Assembly (NCBI RefSeq): GCF_021044425.1
Contig: NZ_JAJNEC010000005.1
Span: forward strand, 1,240,001-1,304,000
DNA from: Niabella pedocola
GTDB lineage: Bacteria > Bacteroidota > Bacteroidia > Chitinophagales > Chitinophagaceae
Direction: 5' to 3'
DNA length: 64,000 nucleotides
The notes under the pieces are model-generated. The model made no database searches. It saw nothing but the letters and a program-made list of their open reading frames with translations, and had not been told where the DNA came from. Position numbers and translations under genes: made by a program. Of the stretch, positions 54,730 through 63,900 are shown piece by piece. Every line of letters begins with the position of its first letter. Position 1 is the stretch's first letter.

Positions 54730-55956
54730 TTAATTCATACCTGTTTTTGGACTTATTAAAACCGTTTTCCCCTGAAGGGTAAACTTCCACCCGGTATTCA
54801 ATGCAAGCACCTCCAGGATCTCCGAGAGCATTACGTTCCGGGAAACGGTGCCCCACATCAATGTGCGTTCCATAGCTGCCGGATACCTGAACTGCACATC
54901 ATACCACCGCTCTATCTGTGGCAGGATCGCCTGAACCGGCAACCGGTTGAAAACAAACAACCCGTCTTTCCAGGCTGTATAATAACCCACTTCTACTTTT
55001 TTTACAGACAGATCCCCATCTTTTAAAACAGATTGTTGTCCGGGCACCAATAGCCGGGGCTGACTACCCACTCCCGGCAGGATTTTTACCGATCCCTCTA
55101 CCAGCGTGGTAACGATCCTTTTATCTTCCGGGTAGGCCGAAATATTAAACCGGGTACCCAGTACAGACAATTCCTGTCCGCCGCTCAATACAACAAATGG
55201 CATATCCGGGTTTTTCTGTACCTCAAAATAAGCCTCCCCACTCAGCGTTACTTCCCTGCGCGTGCCTGTAAACCGCACCGGATAGCGGATGGAAGAGGAG
55301 GCATTTACCCATACCCCGGTGCCATCAGGAAGGGTAAGCCGGTATTGCCCGCCCGGCGGTGTCGTTAGCACAACAAACTCCGGTTGTCCGTTCGCATGGC
55401 TGCTATCCGCATTCAGTGAAGTGATCAAAGAACCGTCCGCATAGCGAAGCGCTCCGTTCTGTACGATCACCGCGGCCTGGTTACTATCCAGCACCACCCG
55501 TTGTCCGTTCCCTATCGCTAAAAAAGCACGGTTGCCGCCAGGATTTACATCATGTGTTTTGACAGCTGCCTGCTGTGACGCATGCCGGGATCGCGGAACT
55601 GTATACCAGATCACGGCGCCTACAACCAGGAACATGATGATCGCTGCGCTGGTGAGCAACCATTTCCTTCGCAGGCTTCGCACAGAACGTTGCCGGTAAC
55701 CGGGGATTCGTTTTACCGATCCATCCAGCCGTGCCAGCAATTGTTCATCCAGTCCCTCCAGCAATGCTTTCAATTCACCAGGCAATGCTTCTTCGCCCGG
55801 GGCGGTTGCCTGCCATTCGTTGCGAACCCAGGCGCTCAGCTGTTCTTCGCGGCCTTCGGCTGACAGGTACTGCAACAGTTTCAGGAACTCCTCCCTGCTG
55901 ATATCATTGTTGACATATTTCTTAAATAGCTCCTGTATGTCCTCCTGGCGATCCAA
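54730..55956 (-). CDS. FecR-type anti-sigma factor (locus 2)
   Basis: A 408-residue inner-membrane protein: cytoplasmic N terminus (about 1-95), membrane helix (about 98-118, 'WLLTSAAIIMFLVVGAVIWY'), FecR domain ('TPPGGQYRLTLPDGTGVWVN', 'LSGEAYFEVQKNPD', 'GTRFNISAYPED') and a C-terminal DUF4974-like domain ('LPQIERWYDVQFRY'). It links the STN domain of the downstream SusC to the sigma factor 67 bases upstream. Confidence 0.94.
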   Translation of the reverse strand: MDRQEDIQELFKKYVNNDISREEFLKLLQYLSAEGREEQLSAWVRNEWQATAPGEEALPGELKALLEGLDEQLLARLDGSVKRIPGYRQRSVRSLRRKWLLTSAAIIMFLVVGAVIWYTVPRSRHASQQAAVKTHDVNPGGNRAFLAIGNGQRVVLDSNQAAVIVQNGALRYADGSLITSLNADSSHANGQPEFVVLTTPPGGQYRLTLPDGTGVWVNASSSIRYPVRFTGTRREVTLSGEAYFEVQKNPDMPFVVLSGGQELSVLGTRFNISAYPEDKRIVTTLVEGSVKILPGVGSQPRLLVPGQQSVLKDGDLSVKKVEVGYYTAWKDGLFVFNRLPVQAILPQIERWYDVQFRYPAAMERTLMWGTVSRNVMLSEILEVLALNTGWKFTLQGKTVLISPKTGMN

Positions 55957-56023
55957 AATATTCTTTTATACTAGTAATACGGGGAAATGATTGTTTACAT
56001 CTGTTCTGCCGGCAAAAACTTTT

Positions 56024-56626
56024 TTATACCACCTGACCAATATGACTGATACCAACCAGCAGCAGGTACACGATCCTCGTCGCCAGGTATTTTTTTAAGA
56101 ACTGGTTGGCCTTATAAATATGATCGTTCACCGTGCTCATGTTAATATTGAGCATCAGGCTAACCTCCTCATAACTTTTGGATTCAAACTTGCAAAGGAT
56201 GTATACTTCTCTTCGCTTGGGTGGCAACAGGTTGATGGCAGCGTGGATCAGTTCCTGCTGCTCGCGGTCCTCCATCCGCTCTCCAACACTTATCGCAGAG
56301 GGTTGTATACGCGTCCACACCTGGTCCTGCATTTTTTTATCCCGTGATAATTTCCTGAAGAAATCGCAGACAAGATTTTGCGCGATCCGGTGCAGGTATC
56401 CCCCCACCGGCAAACCGGGGTCAATGCGTTGCCGGTGTTCCCATAAACGGATGAACACTTCCTGCAGCAGGTCTTCCACCAGTTCGGGGTCCTTTACCAT
56501 CCGGTAAATGGCCGCTGCAATGGATATCTTGTGTCGTTGATAAACGGTTTGAAAGGCATGCCGATCTCCTTCCCGTAACCTGGAAAGCAGTCCTTTTTCC
56601 CCAGCATCCGCTTCACAACGCATCAT
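56024..56626 (-). CDS. ECF-type RNA polymerase sigma factor (locus 2)
   Basis: A 200-residue sigma factor with region 2 ('AFQTVYQRHKISIAAAIYRM', 'EDLLQEVFIRLWEHRQ') and region 4 ('LPPKRREVYILCKFESKSYE', 'LNINMSTVNDHIYKANQFLK'). It heads the second cassette. It is only distantly similar to the locus 1 sigma factor, so the two loci are probably controlled separately. A TAACTTTC box, one mismatch from the -7 consensus, lies just upstream of the start. Confidence 0.93.
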   Translation of the reverse strand: MMRCEADAGEKGLLSRLREGDRHAFQTVYQRHKISIAAAIYRMVKDPELVEDLLQEVFIRLWEHRQRIDPGLPVGGYLHRIAQNLVCDFFRKLSRDKKMQDQVWTRIQPSAISVGERMEDREQQELIHAAINLLPPKRREVYILCKFESKSYEEVSLMLNINMSTVNDHIYKANQFLKKYLATRIVYLLLVGISHIGQVV

Positions 56627-56874
56627 TGTCTGAAAGTTATAGCAATCATCGTTATACCGGCTAAGTTACGCATTCTGCAGCGGAACCCGGCCCCGGCCTT
56701 ATCGTCCTTATGTTCTATCTGGTATATACGGCAAAGGGAGCAGTGCCACCTGCTCTCCCTGGAAAAATATTTTTAGCTGCGAAAAGGCCGCCCACCCCCT
56801 GGCGGAAAAAACAAAATACGGCTTACCTGTTGCAAAAAGATCGCTCAGATCGTTTTTATCGATAAAGAACAAGG

Positions 56875-57285
56875 ATGAAAAAAATCATGGGAAGTCTGAT
56901 ACCTGGTATCACCTGTTTTCTTTTTGCATGTTCACACACACCATCCCTGGAAGATGCTAAAAAAGAGGATGCCGAAAGACTACAAAATGTATATATTGAA
57001 ATAACGGCCATGGCGGCCCCAGTGTCCTGTACCAAGGCCTCAGACTGGAAGTGGATGCCTATCGGCGCCAAGGCCTGCGGCGGGCCAACCGGGTACCTTC
57101 CCTATCATATATCGGTGGATGAAGATTATCTGAAGCACAGGGTGAACGCTTATACCGATCTGCAAAAAGCATTTAATAAAAAATGGGGTGCTATTTCAGA
57201 TTGTTCCATACCGTTTGCTCCCTCGGGCATTCAATGCGAAAACAATAAACCGGTATTCACTTATAGCGCTCCTCCGGGCATATAA
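56875..57285 (+). CDS. Small Cys-containing lipoprotein of unknown function
   Basis: A 136-residue protein with a lipoprotein signal ('CFLFACSHTP', lipid Cys about 19). The mature part holds four cysteines, in 'APVSCTKASDWKWMPIGAKACGGPTGYLPY'-type order (shown here as VSCTKASDWKW and KACGGPTGYLPY), then 'ISDCSIPF' and 'IQCENN', suggesting two disulfides. I recall similar unnamed lipoproteins across Bacteroidota, but no function. It is divergent from the sigma gene of locus 2 and convergent with the serine hydrolase gene. Confidence 0.75.
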   Translation: MKKIMGSLIPGITCFLFACSHTPSLEDAKKEDAERLQNVYIEITAMAAPVSCTKASDWKWMPIGAKACGGPTGYLPYHISVDEDYLKHRVNAYTDLQKAFNKKWGAISDCSIPFAPSGIQCENNKPVFTYSAPPGI

Positions 57286-57332
57286 TCTATTTTATAAAGT
57301 CCGCACAGTAGTTGGGTTAGGCTAATTAGCCG

Positions 57333-59150
57333 CTAAATGGAGCCGGCATTTGCAGCAAAGAAGCCATCAATGGCATTGCCCAGTTCCTTCAGCGGATCAC
57401 CGGAAGGGTTTATGAAATCAGCGGTGTTAATGGTATAAGCCCAGTCGATGCCATCGCCTCTTGAAACTGCCAGGGTGGCGGCTCCGGGTGTACCACCCGA
57501 TCTGGCCGCATTGGCCATACGCCCTCCGGTACCCCACACCGCACGCTGATGGATGAACTGCACCATTGCATGCGCCGATGATGCCAGCCCGCAAGAGGCC
57601 GCCGCCACTTCTTTGATCATGCCATCACCCCCGTATACATTCGGCACCAGTACGGCCGGATTGATCACCAGGGCACTTTCTCCCAGCCCCCAACTTTCTG
57701 TAGCCACTTCATCGGCCGGCCGGGGATTGGCTACCGTTTTCCAGATCTTCACTTCCGCAACGCCGATCTTATCCAGCACCTGCTGCTTTAGATATTGGAA
57801 ATAGTCTTTTCCCGTAACCTGTTCAATAATCAGTGATAACAACACATAACCATAATTTGAATAATTATCCTTGGTACCAGGATCGTCTTTCAGCTTTCTT
57901 TTTTTATACATATAGGTTGCCAGATCCCGTTTGGTAACGGGTATTGCCTGGCCCAGCTCCTTTGCAATAAAGCGCATGGAATAAGTAGCATCAAAATCCT
58001 TTGCATCAAATCCGCCTTTATGATCCAGCAAGTGCTGAATGGTAATACTATCGCTTCGCGTGTCCCTGGGTGAACTGAAGCCCAGCTTTGCATAGGCCAA
58101 ATCACCCGGAGCAAGATCCTTGCTGTCGAAAAGCGCCTGTATTGCTGCACAAAGAAACATTTTGCTGCAGCTGGCCAGCAGGAACCGGTCGGATGGCTGG
58201 GCGGTTTTATAGTTCGGTTCCGCCCAGGTAAACGCCTTGTTGTACCTGATGCTGCCATTTTTACCCAAACAGAACTGGGCATAACGGATGGCCTGTTTTT
58301 GCATAAAATTCTTCAGGATCTGGTCAAGCCCCTGCGTGGCGGTTGTTTGGGTACCTGTGGCGATCCATTTCCGGCTTTGCGGAATATCGGTTTCCGCAAA
58401 TACACAGGCATACCGGATGCCGTTGCCGGTACCGCCTCCATCCACGTACACCGGCATCAGACCTTCCTTTGTGTATTTGTCAAATGCCGCCTGGTACTCA
58501 TCCGCCGTAATGCCATGCTTTGCCACCCAGCGGCCTGCGATGCTATCGGTAAACATCGGGCAATATACCGCATCATCCGAAAGGGCTACTACTTCGGGTT
58601 TATAATACGGCAGCTCGGTATTGGCATTAAATATCCCCTGGTAATTTGCCGCAGGCACATTCGGATACACCAGCCACTTAATAAAAGTAGGATTCGGAAT
58701 CCATACACCGGCATACCTTCTTGCGGATCCGGAGCCATATACGGTGGCCGATTTAAGACGCAGGTTATTTTCCCGTGCATGTTTATTTTCATTGTTAAAT
58801 GCGGCTTCATCAATATTATGACGGGCTACCCAGCCGGAGTAACTTTGTTTTTCAAAAACGGCGGCAAAGATGGCATTGGCGCCACCGCCCGTGGCCGTTA
58901 TTAAAACAGGTACAAATCCTTTCTTGGACCAGGTATCAAAAAAAGACTGGTATTGTGCTGCGTTAATGCCGTGGGTGGCCACGTATTCCGGGCCGGACCG
59001 TTTTACCCATACGGCTGCGTAGCGGGGATCACCTGTTCCTCCGTAAACACTGAGGGAGATCATACGGTAGCCCTTCCCGGAAAGATCATTGAAATGGTGC
59101 TGGTGCTGACTGGCGTTTACACCGTGGTAGGCGGAGAATGATGCGGACAT
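57333..59150 (-). CDS. Beta-lactamase-fold serine hydrolase with five BTRD1-like tandem repeats
   Basis: A 605-residue protein. Residues 1-261 comprise five units of about 50 residues with recurring 'W(V)A(K/R)HGI(N/T)A..YQ..F' and 'RYA.VF' elements, matching what I know as bacterial tandem repeat domain 1, also seen in polyglycine hydrolases. The catalytic domain follows: S327-C-S-K330 (SxxK), Y430-S-N432 (YxN), and a 'SGGTPGAATL' segment near the end. I see no signal peptide, which is unusual for this group. Substrate unknown; a peptidase or esterase is possible. Confidence 0.85.
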   Translation of the reverse strand: MSASFSAYHGVNASQHQHHFNDLSGKGYRMISLSVYGGTGDPRYAAVWVKRSGPEYVATHGINAAQYQSFFDTWSKKGFVPVLITATGGGANAIFAAVFEKQSYSGWVARHNIDEAAFNNENKHARENNLRLKSATVYGSGSARRYAGVWIPNPTFIKWLVYPNVPAANYQGIFNANTELPYYKPEVVALSDDAVYCPMFTDSIAGRWVAKHGITADEYQAAFDKYTKEGLMPVYVDGGGTGNGIRYACVFAETDIPQSRKWIATGTQTTATQGLDQILKNFMQKQAIRYAQFCLGKNGSIRYNKAFTWAEPNYKTAQPSDRFLLASCSKMFLCAAIQALFDSKDLAPGDLAYAKLGFSSPRDTRSDSITIQHLLDHKGGFDAKDFDATYSMRFIAKELGQAIPVTKRDLATYMYKKRKLKDDPGTKDNYSNYGYVLLSLIIEQVTGKDYFQYLKQQVLDKIGVAEVKIWKTVANPRPADEVATESWGLGESALVINPAVLVPNVYGGDGMIKEVAAASCGLASSAHAMVQFIHQRAVWGTGGRMANAARSGGTPGAATLAVSRGDGIDWAYTINTADFINPSGDPLKELGNAIDGFFAANAGSI

Positions 59151-59266
59151 AGCAAATTAGTTTAAAGATGAAGTATATAGGTCATTATAGTTACTGCGTC
59201 AACAGTAACCGTTATCTCTACGAAAATAAACGATGCCGCCCCCGGTTTCAATAGCCAATTTGAGCG

Positions 59267-59298
59267 AAAAAAAACCGCCCCCTGAAGCGGGGGCGGTT
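59267..59298 (-). terminator. Intrinsic terminator after superoxide dismutase gene
   Basis: On the minus strand a 10-bp stem AACCGCCCCC / GGGGGCGGTT with a six-base loop is followed by eight T (plus-strand A at 59267-59274). It lies 22 bases after the stop. Confidence 0.9.
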
Positions 59299-59319
59299 GC
59301 GTATATGCCATAGTTTTTT

Positions 59320-59922
59320 TTAAACGGCTGCGTTATAGTGTTCCTCTACTTTTGCCCAGTTCACTACATTCCAGAAAGCTTTTAAATAATCCGGACGTTT
59401 GTTCTGATATTTCAGGTAGTACGCATGCTCCCAAACGTCCACACCCAGGATAGGCGTGCCTTTTACTTCGGCAACATCCATCAGGGGGTTATCCTGGTTA
59501 GGCGTGGATGTAACTTCCAGCTTGCCGTCTTTAACAATCAGCCAGGCCCAGCCGCTTCCAAAACGGGTAGCACCTGCGGTATTGATTTTTTCTTTCAATC
59601 CGTCCAGCGAACCAAATGTTTCGTTGATCGCATCGGCCAGTTTCCCGGAGGGTGCACCGCCATCAGCGCTCAGGATCTCCCAGAAAAAGGAGTGGTTCCA
59701 GTGACCACCTCCGTTATTACGAACGGCGGGGGAAATAGTGCCTGCGTTTTTCACCAGTTCTTCCAGCGACTTTTCAGCATGCTCTGTTCCATCAATTGCT
59801 TTATTCAAATTATCCACATAAGCCTGGTGATGCTTATCGTGGTGAATTTCCATTGTTTGCTTGTCAATGTGCGGTTCCAGCGCGTCGGGCGCATAAGGAA
59901 GGGCTGGTAGTGTAAATGCCAT
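59320..59922 (-). CDS. sodA: Iron/manganese superoxide dismutase
   Basis: Converts superoxide to oxygen and hydrogen peroxide in the cytoplasm. The 200-residue protein has all four metal ligands: H27 ('MEIHHDKHHQ'), H77 ('GGGHWNHSFFW'), D161 and H165 ('GVDVWEHAYYLKY'). Sequence alone does not settle iron versus manganese; the symbol follows the usual name for the group. Monocistronic, with a clear promoter and terminator. Confidence 0.95.
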   Translation of the reverse strand: MAFTLPALPYAPDALEPHIDKQTMEIHHDKHHQAYVDNLNKAIDGTEHAEKSLEELVKNAGTISPAVRNNGGGHWNHSFFWEILSADGGAPSGKLADAINETFGSLDGLKEKINTAGATRFGSGWAWLIVKDGKLEVTSTPNQDNPLMDVAEVKGTPILGVDVWEHAYYLKYQNKRPDYLKAFWNVVNWAKVEEHYNAAV

Positions 59923-59966
59923 GATTCTTTATTTTTTTATTGAGTAAATAAAAATACTTAATTGCC

Positions 59967-59997
59967 CAAAGTTAACCCATTATTGCCGGGCTGCAAA
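59967..59997 (-). promoter_or_regulatory. Promoter of superoxide dismutase gene
   Basis: On the minus strand TTTG (59994-59997) is followed after 19 bases by TAACTTTG (59967-59974), an exact match to the Bacteroidota consensus TTG-N17-23-TAnnTTTG. The start codon lies about 45 bases downstream. Confidence 0.75.
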
Positions 59998-60028
59998 GTT
60001 CCATCGGGAAAGCAATGTCCGTGAGACC

Positions 60029-60180
60029 AAAAGAGGCCACAAAGGCTAAAAGGCACTAAGAAACACAAAGTCCTGTAGTTTTCATTAACCAAACCAGCGT
60101 TGTTGCGCTCACAGATCACACGGGTTATTACAGATACTGGGCTGCCCGCTGCTGAACTGTTCGTGCAGATCTCAGCCGTG
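60029..60180. repeat. Degenerate low-complexity intergenic words
   Basis: Segments such as 'ccacaaaggctaaaaggcac', 'taagaaacacaaag' and 'cacagatcacacgggttatt' look like worn copies of short interspersed words that I associate with intergenic regions of this bacterial group. No gene is present. Confidence 0.35.
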
Positions 60181-60197
60181 AGCTACTTATTCAGCGT

Positions 60198-60779
60198 TTA
60201 AAAATTGGTAAAATAGTTGGTAAATACCAGGTCGAACAGGTTTACATTGGCCTTCTTCGTTTGCAGGTAAGCGCCGGGTACCGGCACTTTGTTCAGCTCC
60301 CGGAAAAGGACGGGCTCTGTTTGGAACGATGCCTGCAGCACCTGGTTCATCGTGCGGATATCTTCCAGGTACTGCTGATGCCGCCGTTCATCGTTGAGAC
60401 AAAACTGATCATGATCCATCATAGCTGTACCACTAAGACCCAGGAAGTCGGTTACCACGATACTGTGCCAGGGCATCAACACGCTCAGCAACACATGTAT
60501 TTTAAACAGGCCGCGTCCCTCCTTCGAAGTACAATCCAGGTAGTAACAAAATTTATTATGAAATAAATCCGTCCGGTCGCTCAATTCATACCGGGTCAGC
60601 TTTTCATCAAGCACGGCTGTAAACTCCTTCCATTGTTCCTTCAATGCCTCCTTCAGGATACGTACCGATCGTTTACGCCGGGCAAACACCCTTTCATATT
60701 CCTGCTGATTCACCAGCGGCGTTACATCCTTGGGATAGTGGTCGTATATTTTTTTTAAAAGAGACGGAGGGTTCATCAT
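60198..60779 (-). CDS. Unrecognised soluble protein
   Basis: A 193-residue protein without signal peptide or membrane helix. Helical N terminus with many charged residues ('YERVFARRKRSVRILKEALK', 'RYELSDRTDLFHNKFCYYLD'), then a more hydrophobic stretch ('IHVLLSVLMPWHSIVVTDFLG') and an aromatic C-terminal tail ('FDLVFTNYFTNF'). I do not recognise a family. Codon use resembles its neighbours and it is well separated from them. Alternative start one codon later. Confidence 0.6.
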   Translation of the reverse strand: MMNPPSLLKKIYDHYPKDVTPLVNQQEYERVFARRKRSVRILKEALKEQWKEFTAVLDEKLTRYELSDRTDLFHNKFCYYLDCTSKEGRGLFKIHVLLSVLMPWHSIVVTDFLGLSGTAMMDHDQFCLNDERRHQQYLEDIRTMNQVLQASFQTEPVLFRELNKVPVPGAYLQTKKANVNLFDLVFTNYFTNF

Positions 60780-60965
60780 AAAACAGATTGAATATTATAA
60801 ATAAAAATATCTGTTGCAAATCAAAATAAATTTACTAAAAAAATGCACACGGATGAAATTTAAACATATTATAAAAAATATAATGCATTAATTTTCTGGA
60901 TTTTGCGTTTTTTGGCTGATTTTTTGCAGTATATTAACAAATTATTAAACTAAAACAAATCGCGC

Positions 60966-63900
60966 ATGAAGTATACACCTCACCCCTCCATCCATTTATT
61001 AATGGTGTGTCTCTTCGCCCTTTTTCTATCCCCGTTACAAGCACAGGTGCTGCGGGTATCCGGATTCGTAAAGAACGGGCAGGGAGAAGCCATCCCCGGG
61101 GCAACCATTCAGCAAAAAGGCACCCAAACAGCAACCGTTGCAGACGCCAACGGGCATTTCTCGTTCAACGTGAGCAGCAATGCCATACTGGTGATTTCCT
61201 CCGTTGGGTACCAGCCAAAAGAAATACCCGCCACCAGGGGTGCCGTCCAGATAATCCTTATCCCGGATGAAAAAGATAGCCTAAGCGAAGTGGTAGTTAC
61301 CGCAATGGGCATTAAACGGGAACAGCGTACCCTGGGGTATGCGGCCCAAACGGTGAGTGCGGAAGACCTTACCGTAAATAAGCAAACAAATGTGGTCAAT
61401 GCTTTGCAGGGAAAAGTAGCAGGGGTCAATATTCAAAGCACAGGAGGCGCTCCCGGACAGGGCGCCCGGATCAATATCCGCGGTGTAAACTCGCTGGACC
61501 CGAACCGGCCCAGTCAGCCCCTGTTCATTGTAGATGGTGTGGAAATTGATAACAGCACTACCACCTATGGCGGCGGTGATACGCGGGGTATGACCAACCG
61601 GGCAGCGGATATCAACCCGGATGACATTGAAACCATTTCCGTTTTAAAAGGCGGGGCAGCCACGGCCTTGTATGGTATACGTGCATCCAACGGTGCGGTG
61701 ATCATTACTACAAAATCAGCCAAGGCCGGCAAACTCTCTGTGAGCTATAACGGCACCTATGGATTCAGTAAGGTGAATAAAACACCGGATGTACAAAGCA
61801 CCTACACACAGGGTTACCTGGGTGAATACGATAAAACCAGCTTCTGGCCTTCCTGGGGACCAACCGTGGAAGAAGCAAAAAAGCTGGACCCCTCACACCC
61901 CGCTCAGCTATTCGATAATTTTAAACGGGCCTACCGCACCGGCAATACCAACCGGCACAATATCAGCCTGGGAGGTGGTACCGATAAAATACAGGGTGGC
62001 GGTTCGTTTAACTATGCCCACGACAACGGGGTGATTCCGTTCAGCGATTATACCAGTTACAATGCCCGCGCTTTTAGTAATATCCAATTCAGCTCAAAAT
62101 TCCAGGCAGGTTTTTCCATTAACTACATTAACTCCGGGGGGTCCCGGGTAAACTCCGATCGCTATGGCGAGCAACTCATCTACTGGTCGCCTCGCTGGGA
62201 TGTAATGGACTATATGAACCCGGACGGCACACAAAAAACCTATGGGGGTGATAACGACAACCCCGTTTATACCCTGGCCACCAACCGTTTTTTCGACAAT
62301 GTGAACCGCGTTATCTCCAGTGTTAATTTTAAATATTCACCCCTTAGCTGGCTGAACTTTACCTACCGTTTTGGAAATGATATCTATACCGATCACCGCG
62401 ACTGGCATGCCCCCGGTCCGGTTGGGGTAGTGGGCGAAGTGATCAGTGGTGATAACGGGTTCGGCTTTGTGAGCACCACCGATATTAAAAACCGCAACAT
62501 CACTTCCACCTTTATCGCCAACATCAATAAAACCTTTAATGATCGCTTCTCTGTAAGTTTGAACCTGGGGCACGATCTGATCGACCGGAAGTATAACCGG
62601 TCCTATGTGTACGGAGATACATTAGCCGTACGCGATCTGTTTGCACTTCAAAACACCCGGAAGATCACGGGTAATACTTATGCGTCCCTGTACCGGAACG
62701 TGGGTATTTTTGCAGACCTTACCCTGGGATACGACAACCTGTTGTTTTTAAACCTTACCGGGAGAAGAGATATGACGTCCACACTGGCACCGGATAACCG
62801 CGCCTATTTTTACCCCTCGGCGAGTTTGAGCTATATTTTTTCCGAGTCGATCAAAAACAGACCCGACTGGTTCAGTTTCGGAAAATTCCGGTTCTCCTAT
62901 GCCACCGTGGCAAAGGATACCGACCCCTATTCCATTCTTTCCGGATTTAGTGCCAACGACGATAAGATCGGCAATGCCATTACTTTTACCACGTTGGACC
63001 GGTTAGAAAATCTCCGCTTAAAACCGGAATTTACAAAAACCTATGAAGGTGGTGTTGAACTCAAACTGTTCAAAAGCAGACTGGGCCTGGATCTTACGCT
63101 GTATAAGGCCGTCAGCAAAGACCTGATCGTGCCTGTTTATGTTTCAAATGCCACTGGTTACGACCAGGTATTTTTAAACGCAGGTGATCTTGAAAACAGA
63201 GGTATCGAGCTTACCCTATCTGCGGTTCCGGTAAAACAAACCAACTTTACCTGGGATTTCAATATTAACTTCACCCGCAATAAAAGCGAGGTACTCTCCC
63301 TTTCGCAGGATCCTAAACTGGATGAAATTATAACCGCAACACAGTTCGGGTATTCCAGTTCCACTGCCTCTATGAAACTGATCCCGGGCTACCCGTACGG
63401 AGCACTTTTCGGAAGAACCTACAAACGGTACTATGGTAATGATACCGACGATGGGATTACCCTGGAAAAAGACCGGCCCATGGTGATTGGAGCCGACGGG
63501 TTCCCCATGATCGATACCAAGCAGCGGTACCTGGGTACCTCCGAGCCGAAATTCATTATCAGTACCCTGCAGAACCTCACCTTTAAAGATCTTACCCTGA
63601 GCGCGTTGCTGGATGCCCGTTATGGCGTAAAAAAATACAACCAGTTTGCCAATTTTATGGCGGCATTCGGTGTATCCAAAATAACCGAGAACCGCAATCA
63701 AAGCATTGTATTTCCTGGTGTGCTGGCAGATGGTACACCCAACACCAAGACTGTTTACCTGGGCCAGGCAACCGGGCCGGATGGCAAGGACTACGGTGCC
63801 GGTTATTACCGGAACGTGTACCGCGGTGTTACCGAAAACTTTATTGAGGATGCCGGCTGGGTGCGACTGCGCTCTTTAAGTTTATCTTATAATCTTCACA

